64,000 nt of DNA, from assembly GCA_963820545.1 (NCBI GenBank), contig CAWGAJ010000001.1, positions 1,612,001-1,676,000 on the forward strand, in the 5' to 3' direction. Below, piece by piece: positions 57,206-64,000 of this stretch. The stretch is from CAWGAJ01 sp963820545. Its GTDB lineage: Bacteria; Planctomycetota; Planctomycetia; Pirellulales; Thermoguttaceae. Both the position numbers and the translations under genes were made by a program. Each line of letters starts with the position of its first letter. Within the stretch, counting starts at the first letter, position 1. The notes beneath the pieces were generated by a model. That model was not told where the DNA came from. It saw nothing but the letters and a program-made list of their open reading frames with translations, and searched no databases.

Positions 57206-60200
57206 TTATTTTGTTGCCTCTGTTTCCGCACTGCCAGGCCACGGGTAGGAGTGGGCTTTAACGTTACGGTAGTTGTCGTCCAGGGCCGGTTGCAAAAGGA
57301 TGATTGCTGTAAGCCGGCGGGCCATGTTCATTACTTCGCGGGCTTCTTCGGATTTTAACGAACGGCCCAACAGTTCCTCTTCCCGATAACTCAGCCACTT
57401 TTTAATGACTTGATAACCGCCGATGTAATACTCCCACACATTGGCCGGGATGTTTTTCCAGTAGGCTTTGTCGTTCAAGTACACGTCACAAGTTGTCTGA
57501 CCGAGAAGTGAAAGCGTCTGGTTGATCGAAAGCCCGCGTGCTTTGGCGGCTTCATCTATTGTGTCTTTTTCTGCCTTGTCATAGGGCCTTGTGATAATGC
57601 GCCCTTTTGCGGGCATGGTTACGCCGCCCTTGCCAGCGTGTCCCCAGCCGGCTGTGACTGCCAGGTCGCCGGCGTCTGGGTCTAAAGCGCCTCCGCCCAC
57701 TCGGGTTAATACGCCGACGGTTCGTAAAAGCGGATCGATTGTTCCTTTAATCACGCCGGATACTTCGGCTTCGATATCCAACAAGGCGGCAATCTGCTTT
57801 CCAAGTTCGGCCGATTTTTCAAGCAAGTCTTTTTTATCGGGCAGCGGTATCCGGGGCCAGTCGCGGCGGATTCCATCAGCGTTTTCGGTTAGGTATTCGG
57901 AACTATAGCCCACGGCCAAAGCGTGCATCCAAATAATGCCCGCCATTTCAGCATTGGCATCAGTATCCTTAATTTTCAATAAATCCAAGTATTTACGGGC
58001 TGAGGATGATAGATTTGCCCTAGGATCGTCAGAGAAGAATGAATTTTGCCCGCTAGCTTTCTCAGTTCGTCTTTTTGCACTCGGGGCAAGTAGCATAGGA
58101 AAATGTCGCGCATGTCCTGAAATGCAATCATAGTCACAAACAAGTGGCGAGAAGTAAAAGGGTGGCCCCTCGGGTACTTTGTCAGCAGTGTCTCGCGTAA
58201 TGAAAAAACCATTTCCTGCAATTTTATAGTGTCGTAAGAGTTCAGGACTAGGGCGGGAAAATAATGGTTGAATGGATTCATCCAGATAGGCAAAACGAAT
58301 ATCAAACGGCTTAAAAGGATATTTGTGAATTTTCTTCCGATCAAAAACAACATTTCCCTTTAGCTTATCCCTTGTTGGTTCGGCGTGAAACTCACCAGAT
58401 GATTTCATAAACAGAGGGGCGATAGTTCGGATTTCATCGTCTGTCTTAGAGGGATCAAGATATTCCTGCAATAACAAGAGTTCGTTTTCTTCAATAACAA
58501 TTAACGAATTACCCCGTCGCTCGACAGGCCCATTGAAATGGGAAACCGAGAGTTCTGGCAGTATGGGCCAAGTGTTATACTCAATCGACACATTTTCTGG
58601 CCGGAAGGAATAGCGGTTCTCCTTAATGGGATTGGCTTGGGTATAAGCAGCGTTAAATTTTTTCGCATTAAGGCTTTCCAATAAGTCCTGTCGTTTTGTG
58701 ACGCCCCAAAAATGACGGAAACGAATAGTAGGTTTTTTCTCTCGTTCATCTTTGCGGACGATCACGCAAACTGCCGTCCCAACACGGATGCCTTCTCGGT
58801 TATATTCAGTTGAGAAAACGGAAGGATCGGGATTACCCTCCGGTGTCAACTTGCCTGTTTCCCGGCTGTCTCCGTTCATACAATCAAACCACAACCGGTC
58901 AAACTCGGTCAGGAATCGTTGTCTCATAACCACAAAAGACGGGTCCCCGAGATAAGAGAAGTTGGAGATTAAGGACACGACACCTTTGCCGGTCATTTCG
59001 GCAATGCGCCGTTCGGCCAAACGGAAGAAGCGGACATACATATCGTCCAGGTTAAACTTCTTGATGCCCCATCCGCCAATAGACTCTGGGTCGTTCAAAA
59101 TATACCGTTTGATCCGCGTAACACTCGTCTCGTCTTGTTTAGCGCCCTTCTTTTGCTTCTTTGTTTTCTCTATGTAGTAGACACCTTTGTACACCTCAAC
59201 GAGCCCCTGCTCTTCTTCTGGACTTACGCCAGCGAAAGCGTTGTAGGGCGGATTACCTAGAACAACTAGGATTTTCTCATCACGCTTGACGTGTTCGGCT
59301 GCGTCACGTTCCTTTTCAAGCTCCTCCCAGGCAAGCTTTTGCTTGGGGCCTTCCGGCGGTTCCCAGCCGGTCAGGGAATTGGTCAGGTAAACGCCCACAC
59401 GCTCGTTGGTTTTAATGCTTAATGGAGCGCCCAACCGGTGGAGCATCAAACCAAGTTGCAAGTGAGATACAACAAACGGGGCTGGTAGAATCTCAAAGCC
59501 GAAAATCCGAGTCATTGCGGCTTTTTTGAGGTCAGAGGCAATCAGGGCGTCGCCGCCTTTGGCTTTCAAGGTTTCGGCAATCTTCTCCAGCACTTCAACG
59601 AGATAGGCACCGGTGCCACAACAGGGATCGAGAACGACCACGTTCAGATCGGCCAGTCCGTCGGCAAGGTTCAGTTCTTCGCGAAGGACTGTATCGACGC
59701 GGGCAACCTGATATTTGACGATTTCCGGCGGTGTGAACCAAACCCCCAGTTCCTTGCGCAGTTCCGGGTCGAACGCCTCCAAGAACGGCTCGTAAAAATA
59801 TTGAACTGCATGTTCGTCTTGGAATTTATGAAAAAACTCCCCGCGCTGTACGCGGTTCAAAGCGGCGGCCGTCCAGTTCAACACTTCTTCCAGCCCCAGC
59901 GGGCCAAGACGATCTCGGCTGGCAATCTGATGGTAAAGTGTGCGGATAAACGGCACCCGCAAAAACCAATCGGCTTCGTGCCAATTAAATGGGTCTGTCC
60001 GCTCCGGCCTCTCTCGATGCCATAGTACCCATGCCGAAAATACGCCGTAAAAAATCGTCTGCACCAACGTGGAACGAAAAAAATGCTCACCGCGTTCGCC
60101 AGTAAACTTCATTCCCAAAGCTTCCTCAAGCGCCTCCCGAACCGATGCCAGGGCCGATAAGTCCTTGTGGTTCTCCACACGGGCTTTGGCGTCACGGGCA

Positions 60201-60784
60201 TAAGACGCCAAAAACCAGGCCACGTCCTGCGGGGCCGCAAGTGGCGCATTGTAAAGCATCACTCGCGAAAGATACTCGCAAAACTGCTCGCCATGTTCTT
60301 TGGTAGCCTTTTGCGGGTGCGCAGTGAGTGCCCAAAAAGTCTTTTCATCTTCGGCCAGCGTGTAGGCCTCCAAGGGCAACGGCTTGCCTTGAGGATCACA
60401 GCCCAGAAGCAAAAAGTCTCGGTAATTTGTGACAAGCACTAATCCGTACTTGGCACAATACCGCTTGATTTGATCGGTACGGGCGATTTTCAGAACGTCA
60501 TTCGACGGCGGTTTTGCCTCCAAAACACCTCGGGCTGGAGGTTGCCCTTGCTTTGGTTCGACATCGGAAGACCTTTGGAATTGATCGGCGGTAAACAAGC
60601 CACCGTCGGGCAATCCCGCTCCGCGATTTTGGATATTTATAACACAGCGGACTTTTGGCTTAAGAGATTTGCCGATCTCATTAAAGAAATTGCGAAGAAC
60701 GGGGTAGAACGACGTTTCCGCAACGGCCGCCCCCGTCGCCCGAATGTCGCGCATTTCTTTGAGATAAATCTCCAGAGGATTCAT
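57206..60784 (-). CDS. Single-chain restriction-modification enzyme (type IIG / type ISP-like), nuclease plus N6-adenine methylase
   Basis: An intact 1,192-residue frame. An N-terminal PD-(D/E)XK-type nuclease is suggested by PD at 59-60 and EAK at 89-91 (GLPDGGLF, then GVLEAKPP). A helical linker spans about 150-340. The methylase domain follows, with the SAM-binding motif I DPCCGTGAYL at 386-395 and the catalytic motif IV NPPY at 511-514, the mark of N6-adenine methylases. The C-terminal half resembles the specificity region of type ISP enzymes and ends YPWPGSAETEATK. There is no helicase domain, unlike the classical ISP enzymes LlaGI and LlaBIII. No separate restriction, specificity or other defence gene is adjacent. 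AT-rich and repeat-rich flanks suggest acquisition by transfer. It should cut unmodified foreign DNA and methylate its own. Confidence 0.87.
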   Translation of the reverse strand: MNPLEIYLKEMRDIRATGAAVAETSFYPVLRNFFNEIGKSLKPKVRCVINIQNRGAGLPDGGLFTADQFQRSSDVEPKQGQPPARGVLEAKPPSNDVLKIARTDQIKRYCAKYGLVLVTNYRDFLLLGCDPQGKPLPLEAYTLAEDEKTFWALTAHPQKATKEHGEQFCEYLSRVMLYNAPLAAPQDVAWFLASYARDAKARVENHKDLSALASVREALEEALGMKFTGERGEHFFRSTLVQTIFYGVFSAWVLWHRERPERTDPFNWHEADWFLRVPFIRTLYHQIASRDRLGPLGLEEVLNWTAAALNRVQRGEFFHKFQDEHAVQYFYEPFLEAFDPELRKELGVWFTPPEIVKYQVARVDTVLREELNLADGLADLNVVVLDPCCGTGAYLVEVLEKIAETLKAKGGDALIASDLKKAAMTRIFGFEILPAPFVVSHLQLGLMLHRLGAPLSIKTNERVGVYLTNSLTGWEPPEGPKQKLAWEELEKERDAAEHVKRDEKILVVLGNPPYNAFAGVSPEEEQGLVEVYKGVYYIEKTKKQKKGAKQDETSVTRIKRYILNDPESIGGWGIKKFNLDDMYVRFFRLAERRIAEMTGKGVVSLISNFSYLGDPSFVVMRQRFLTEFDRLWFDCMNGDSRETGKLTPEGNPDPSVFSTEYNREGIRVGTAVCVIVRKDEREKKPTIRFRHFWGVTKRQDLLESLNAKKFNAAYTQANPIKENRYSFRPENVSIEYNTWPILPELSVSHFNGPVERRGNSLIVIEENELLLLQEYLDPSKTDDEIRTIAPLFMKSSGEFHAEPTRDKLKGNVVFDRKKIHKYPFKPFDIRFAYLDESIQPLFSRPSPELLRHYKIAGNGFFITRDTADKVPEGPPFYFSPLVCDYDCISGHARHFPMLLAPSAKRRTEKASGQNSFFSDDPRANLSSSARKYLDLLKIKDTDANAEMAGIIWMHALAVGYSSEYLTENADGIRRDWPRIPLPDKKDLLEKSAELGKQIAALLDIEAEVSGVIKGTIDPLLRTVGVLTRVGGGALDPDAGDLAVTAGWGHAGKGGVTMPAKGRIITRPYDKAEKDTIDEAAKARGLSINQTLSLLGQTTCDVYLNDKAYWKNIPANVWEYYIGGYQVIKKWLSYREEELLGRSLKSEEAREVMNMARRLTAIILLQPALDDNYRNVKAHSYPWPGSAETEATK

Positions 60785-60845
60785 ACTAACTTTGTACCTA
60801 AAATGGATGGCGGATGCAAGCCATGTATCGGAGAGATGAGAATTT

Positions 60846-60955
60846 CAGTACGGAGTATGAAGTACGGAGTAAGATGAGATAAGGGGTTAGTGGGGAGTGG
60901 GCGGTGGGCAGAGGACAGTGGTCAGAATCAAGTGGATAGTGGGTAGTGGGCAATG
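60846..60955. repeat. Longest heptanucleotide quasi-repeat array
   Basis: From 60846 the sequence can be read in 7-base steps: CAGTACG GAGTATG, AAGTACG GAGTAAG, ATGAGAT. After a 5-base slip, ten units follow from 60886: GTTAGTG GGGAGTG, GGCGGTG GGCAGAG, GACAGTG GTCAGAA, TCAAGTG GATAGTG, GGTAGTG GGCAATG. Most keep G-x-x-AGTG. It lies just upstream of the restriction-modification gene. Confidence 0.65.
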
Positions 60956-61002
60956 GAGAGCGTTCCCAGGCAGAACATGGGAAGGAGATTAAAATCCTAA
61001 AA

Positions 61003-61022
61003 GACAGGCAGGAATGCCTGTC
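61003..61022 (-). terminator. Terminator-like hairpin after the kinase gene
   Basis: On the minus strand GACAGGCA and TGCCTGTC form an 8-bp stem with a 4-base loop, followed by TTTTAGGATTTT. It lies 30 bases after the kinase stop. Confidence 0.6.
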
Positions 61023-61028
61023 CTCCTT

Positions 61029-61056
61029 ATCCTGAACCTTGAATCCTGAACCCTAA
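61029..61056. repeat. Heptanucleotide quasi-repeat overlapping the kinase stop codon
   Basis: Four units on the plus strand, ATCCTGA ACCTTGA and ATCCTGA ACCCTAA, the last overlapping the kinase stop codon (61053-61055). Confidence 0.6.
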
Positions 61057-62019
61057 GGTTGCAGCCAATGGGCGATGAGGGAATCGGCGCCGGAATTTTC
61101 CCTGAGTAATTTATCCCGTTCGGAAAAGGTTTCGATCTCCAGGCGCATGAGGATCTCGATTAATTCCCGGGGCGTTTGCGGGCGGCGGAGCGGTTCTTTG
61201 GATAACATGCGGTGGACCAGGCGAACCACTTCGTCGGGCAGATGCGGCGCCAAGCGACGGAGACTGGGCGGGATCGATTGTTTGTGTTGCGAGGCCAGTT
61301 CCGCCAGATCGCTGCCTTCGAAGGGCAGTCGGCCGGCAAACGTGCGGAACAGTACCGCCCCCAGACTGTAAATATCGCTGCGGATATCTGCGCAGGGCAG
61401 AAGTGAGCAGTTCCGGCGCGATGTAATGAAACGTGCCTAGCACGCAGCGATCCACGGCCGAGCCGGTTTCGTTGCATTGCCGGGCAAAGCCCAGATCCAA
61501 CAATGTCACGTGCCCTTCGGTCGAGACCATGATATTGCTCGGCTTCACGTCGCTGTGCATCCAACCGGATTGGTGAAGCGCATCGAGGGCCTCGGCCGTC
61601 TGGCGGGCGATCCACAAAATTCGGGGCAAATCAAAATACTCGTCGGTGGCCAGTCGCTGTTCCAGGGTGGCACCTTCGAGCCAAGGCATGACCACGAAAC
61701 GCGGCGTGTTTCGCAGGCCGGCATCGAGGATGGGGATCAAATGGAGATGTGAAATCTTTTGCCCCACAAGCGCCTCGCGCTGCAACAAGCGTACTGCCTG
61801 GGGGTCGTTTTCCCAGGCCGGCAAGAGCATTTTGAGGGCATACAAAGCAGGCTGATCGGGCCCGGCGCCTGCTGGTCGGGCGCGGAAGATTCTGGCCAAG
61901 CCTCCTGCGGATAGAAAGTTTACCAACTCCCACTTCCCTACCCTGGAGGGTAACTTTGCTTCGTCCAGAACAGGAACCGAAAGCGCAGCCTGCGGCGGCG
62001 TTTGCAGGATTTGGGTCAT
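61053..62019 (-). CDS. Hanks-type serine/threonine protein kinase, frame broken near 61400
   Basis: Kinase landmarks in order: glycine loop LSAGGLARIF (36-45), lysine in ALKMLLP (Lys63), catalytic loop HSDVKPSN (155-162; normally HRDVKPSN), metal loop DLGFA (175-179; normally DFG) and APELL. The frame fails after TSALRRY. The next frame gives PCADIRSDIYSLGAVLFRTF, then AGRLPFEG, and the C-lobe VHRMLSKEPLRRPQTPRELI, ending at 61053. One indel near 61400 explains this; about 322 codons. There is no membrane segment or sensor domain, so it is probably a cytosolic kinase. His-Ser-Asp in place of His-Arg-Asp is seen in kinases not regulated by activation-loop phosphorylation. Its target is unknown. 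Confidence 0.9.
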
Positions 62020-62113
62020 TTCGAGCTATGCGGGAAAAGAATCTTTTTTACTGACAGGTCTAACAATAACATCGGTTATCCCGGCCATTAGATTCAATAA
62101 CATTTATTTTCCA

Positions 62114-62180
62114 GGGCATTCCCAGGCGGGGCCTGGGAACGAGGTTTAGCGAGATTTAGAGCCTGGGAACGAGGTGTAAT
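62114..62180. repeat. REP-like palindrome and half copy before the exported repeat protein
   Basis: TTCCCAGGC-GGG-GCCTGGGAA at 62119-62139 plus GAGGTTTAGCGAG, then a half unit GCCTGGGAACGAGGTGTAAT at 62161-62180. Same unit as at 44343-44365. The rest of 62020-62347 has no gene. Confidence 0.7.
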
Positions 62181-62347
62181 CGCCCTCTGATGCAGCGTGT
62201 GAAAAAAAGGGATTGTGGTTCATGTCAGGGGAAAAAATTAAAAAAACCCCCCCGTGGCAGGACGTCTTGTTACGCAGATTAATTGACTTTTCCTAAAAGT
62301 ATTACTAAAATCAAGGAAAGTTTATCGAAAAGTTTATTTAATAGCTG

Positions 62348-64000
62348 ATGAGAACAATGCGGCATTTTTCGCGAATTTCGCTCCTGGTTTTGGGCCTGCT
62401 TTTTTCTGGTTTCGCGCCTGCCTGGAGCGAAACTTGGACATGGACCGGCAACGCAGGTACGGACGGCTGGTATGATGTTCTGCTGATCACTACGCCGCCG
62501 TCGCCGGCGAATTACATTAATAATTGGGGGAAAACGGGCGCTCCGCCGCCCTTTCCCGGCATCACGGCCGATGTCAACCTGCTCGATTTTTCCGTAGTGC
62601 TCAAGGACGACAATGCGACCATTCAAACCCTCTCGCTTGATAGGTCTTTGGACATCGTAGCCGGCAAGTATTTGACTCTTTCCGGTACAATCCTAAACGA
62701 CGGCACGATCACGGTCAATTCTACCAGCGGCGGCACTGATACTTACTTGCAGTTCGAATTAAGCTCGACGCTCGGCGGCAGCGGCCATCTGCAACTAAAC
62801 CAATCTGGAACCTATGCGGAACTGAAAACCGGCACTAGTGTCATCCTCACCCAGGCTGACACACACAGCATCTGCGGCTCTGGCCGGATCAGCGCCGCAC
62901 TAGATAATGAAGGATTAATTAACGCAAATTCCAGTGGAAAAACCCTGGAATTAACCACCAACTCCAAGAAGAACTCGGGAATAATACGGGCGTCCAGCGG
63001 GGGTATTCTTTCCTTCCAGGCAACAACAACGGCCTACGACAACACGGATGGGACCATCGAAGTCCTGAATGGCTCCCGCGCCGAATTGAACGACGGCGTG
63101 AGCATCACGGGCGGCACGCTTACCACGGCCGGCAGCGGAAGTTTTCGCGTTCTCTCCGCCAGCAATCCCGCGACACTCGATAATCTGACTAACGCCGGCA
63201 CTGTGGAGATCTACAATGCAAAAACGCTTATCTTCACGGGGAGCATCATCAACACGGGCACGATCCTGGTGAATTCCACCGGCTCCGAAACATATTTGCG
63301 CATTAGCGGCAACGTGACCTTGAGCGGAAACGGAGCGGTTAGTCTTTCTTACAATACAGGCACTTATACCAACCACGTGCAGGGCACCGGGAGCAACAGA
63401 CTGACTAATGATAGTAATCATACTATAAAAGGTGCAGGAGGATTGGGCAACAATACGCTCGAGATCACCAACCGGGGGACGATCCAAGCCAATCAGGCGC
63501 GGGCTTTGGAAGTTAATCCTCACGCGGAATTGATCAACAGCGGCACGATGAATGCCGTCAATGGAGCACAACTCTACCTCTACGACGGCAGCTACACTAA
63601 CAGCAGTGGCACCATCAGTGCTTTAGATACTTCGCAGGTTGTGTTGTTCGACGGCGTGAGCATCACGGGCGGCACGCTCACCACGGCCGGCTCCGGCCTG
63701 ATCCGCAGTCTCTCCACTTATTCTAATTCCACCAACCCGGCCACGCTCGCCGATCTGAGTAACTCCGGCACCATCGAAGTCCCCGATCAAAAAGGCCTGC
63801 GCCTGACCGGGACCATCAACAACACGGGCACGATCCAGGTGAATTCCACCGGCCACGCAACGTATCTGCGGATCAACGGCAACACGACCCTCACGGGAAA
63901 TGGCCTGTTACGGCTTTCCTATTCCATGGACAGCGTGCTAGGCACGGGGAGTAATCGGCTGACTAATCAGAGCTTACATAATATCAAGGGTTCCGGCGCC
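62348..64000 (+). CDS. Exported beta-repeat protein (autotransporter / PEP-CTERM-type), runs off the window
   Basis: The frame is open from ATG 62348 (a second ATG is at 62357) to the edge: 551 codons with no break. The N-terminus is a signal peptide (RHFSRISLLVLGLLFSGFAP, cleavage after AWS). WTWTGNAGTDGWYD then opens a region rich in Gly, Thr, Asn and Ser with short strands such as NTGTILVNSTG and NAGTVEIYN. This is typical of right-handed beta-helix passenger domains of large planctomycete surface proteins, many of which end in PEP-CTERM. Two copies of a 186-residue module begin at 63092 and 63650 (both DGVSITGGTLTTAGSG). The end of the protein lies outside the window, so anchoring cannot be judged. 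Confidence 0.8.
   Translation, partial: MRTMRHFSRISLLVLGLLFSGFAPAWSETWTWTGNAGTDGWYDVLLITTPPSPANYINNWGKTGAPPPFPGITADVNLLDFSVVLKDDNATIQTLSLDRSLDIVAGKYLTLSGTILNDGTITVNSTSGGTDTYLQFELSSTLGGSGHLQLNQSGTYAELKTGTSVILTQADTHSICGSGRISAALDNEGLINANSSGKTLELTTNSKKNSGIIRASSGGILSFQATTTAYDNTDGTIEVLNGSRAELNDGVSITGGTLTTAGSGSFRVLSASNPATLDNLTNAGTVEIYNAKTLIFTGSIINTGTILVNSTGSETYLRISGNVTLSGNGAVSLSYNTGTYTNHVQGTGSNRLTNDSNHTIKGAGGLGNNTLEITNRGTIQANQARALEVNPHAELINSGTMNAVNGAQLYLYDGSYTNSSGTISALDTSQVVLFDGVSITGGTLTTAGSGLIRSLSTYSNSTNPATLADLSNSGTIEVPDQKGLRLTGTINNTGTIQVNSTGHATYLRINGNTTLTGNGLLRLSYSMDSVLGTGSNRLTNQSLHNIKGSGA
63092..64000 (+). repeat. Tandem 558-bp coding repeat inside the exported protein
   Basis: Copy 1 is 63092-63649. 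Copy 2 starts at 63650 and is cut by the edge after about 351 bases. Both begin GACGGCGTGAGCATCACGGG. Similar positions are NPATL, GSNRLTN and TIKG in copy 1 against NPATL, GSNRLTN and NIKG in copy 2. Confidence 0.65.

Noticed and set aside
60846..60955. Possible CRISPR array beside the restriction-modification gene
   Set aside because: The repeat period is 7 bases with no spacers and no cas genes nearby.

Overview
The window looks like a chromosomal segment of a Planctomycetota bacterium (Pirellulales-like). This is inferred from gene content: a PEP-CTERM-tagged formylglycine-enzyme-like protein, an ECF sigma factor coupled to a very large FecR/VIT/vWA/TPR protein, an ECF sigma factor fused to a LamG domain, Tat-exported molybdenum hydroxylases, a tail-specific S41 protease, an LptD-like outer-membrane protein and an exported repeat protein. 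No rRNA is present. There are two intact tRNAs (Lys-CTT, His-GTG) and one decayed tRNA-like sequence.

Layout. 0.1-4 kb: radical SAM protein, exported SUMF1/PEP-CTERM protein, guanylate-kinase-like P-loop protein. 4.9-15 kb: giant membrane-anchored anti-sigma-like protein (about 3,150 codons) with its ECF sigma factor. 15.2-18 kb: transposase remnant, serine resolvase, a six-helix membrane protein and dispersed repeats. 18.2-30.5 kb: a molybdenum island with moaA-moaC-(MOSC+MogA) on the minus strand, then moeA, a MOT1-type molybdate transporter, a Tat-exported molybdenum hydroxylase (IorAB/Xdh type), XdhC, MocA and a second hydroxylase pair on the plus strand. 30.5-35.6 kb: repeats, a small zinc-ribbon protein, a tRNA relic, a Tat-exported DUF4838/alpha-glucuronidase-like protein and a dead IS481-type transposase. 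35.7-38.7 kb: uxaB-uxaA (uronate catabolism). 39-49 kb: sigma-54 activator divergent from etfB-etfA-acyl-CoA dehydrogenase, then fabI, nitroreductase and the ECF-LamG fusion. 49.4-56.4 kb: S41 protease, cupin, LptD-like protein, DgkA. 57.2-62 kb: a single-polypeptide restriction-modification enzyme and a Ser/Thr kinase. From 62.3 kb to the edge: an exported beta-repeat protein.

The genes of the molybdenum island fit one another: uptake (MOT1), cofactor synthesis (MoaA, MoaC, MogA, MoeA), cofactor maturation (MocA, XdhC) and two apo-enzymes. The uxaAB genes and the DUF4838 protein suggest use of uronic-acid polysaccharides. EtfAB, the acyl-CoA dehydrogenase and FabI form a fatty-acyl redox group.

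Two window-wide properties need caution or attention. First, about 19 single-base frame breaks interrupt otherwise well-conserved genes, often at G/C runs, and restoring one base recovers family motifs. I therefore give full spans and regard most breaks as probable sequence errors. Second, the intergenic DNA is structured. Heptanucleotide quasi-repeats occur only between 43 and 61 kb, three of them ending at the start codons of etfA, fabI and dgkA. REP-like palindromes are scattered from 23 kb on. Two dispersed repeat families and matched transposase-associated segments lie on both sides of the molybdenum island.
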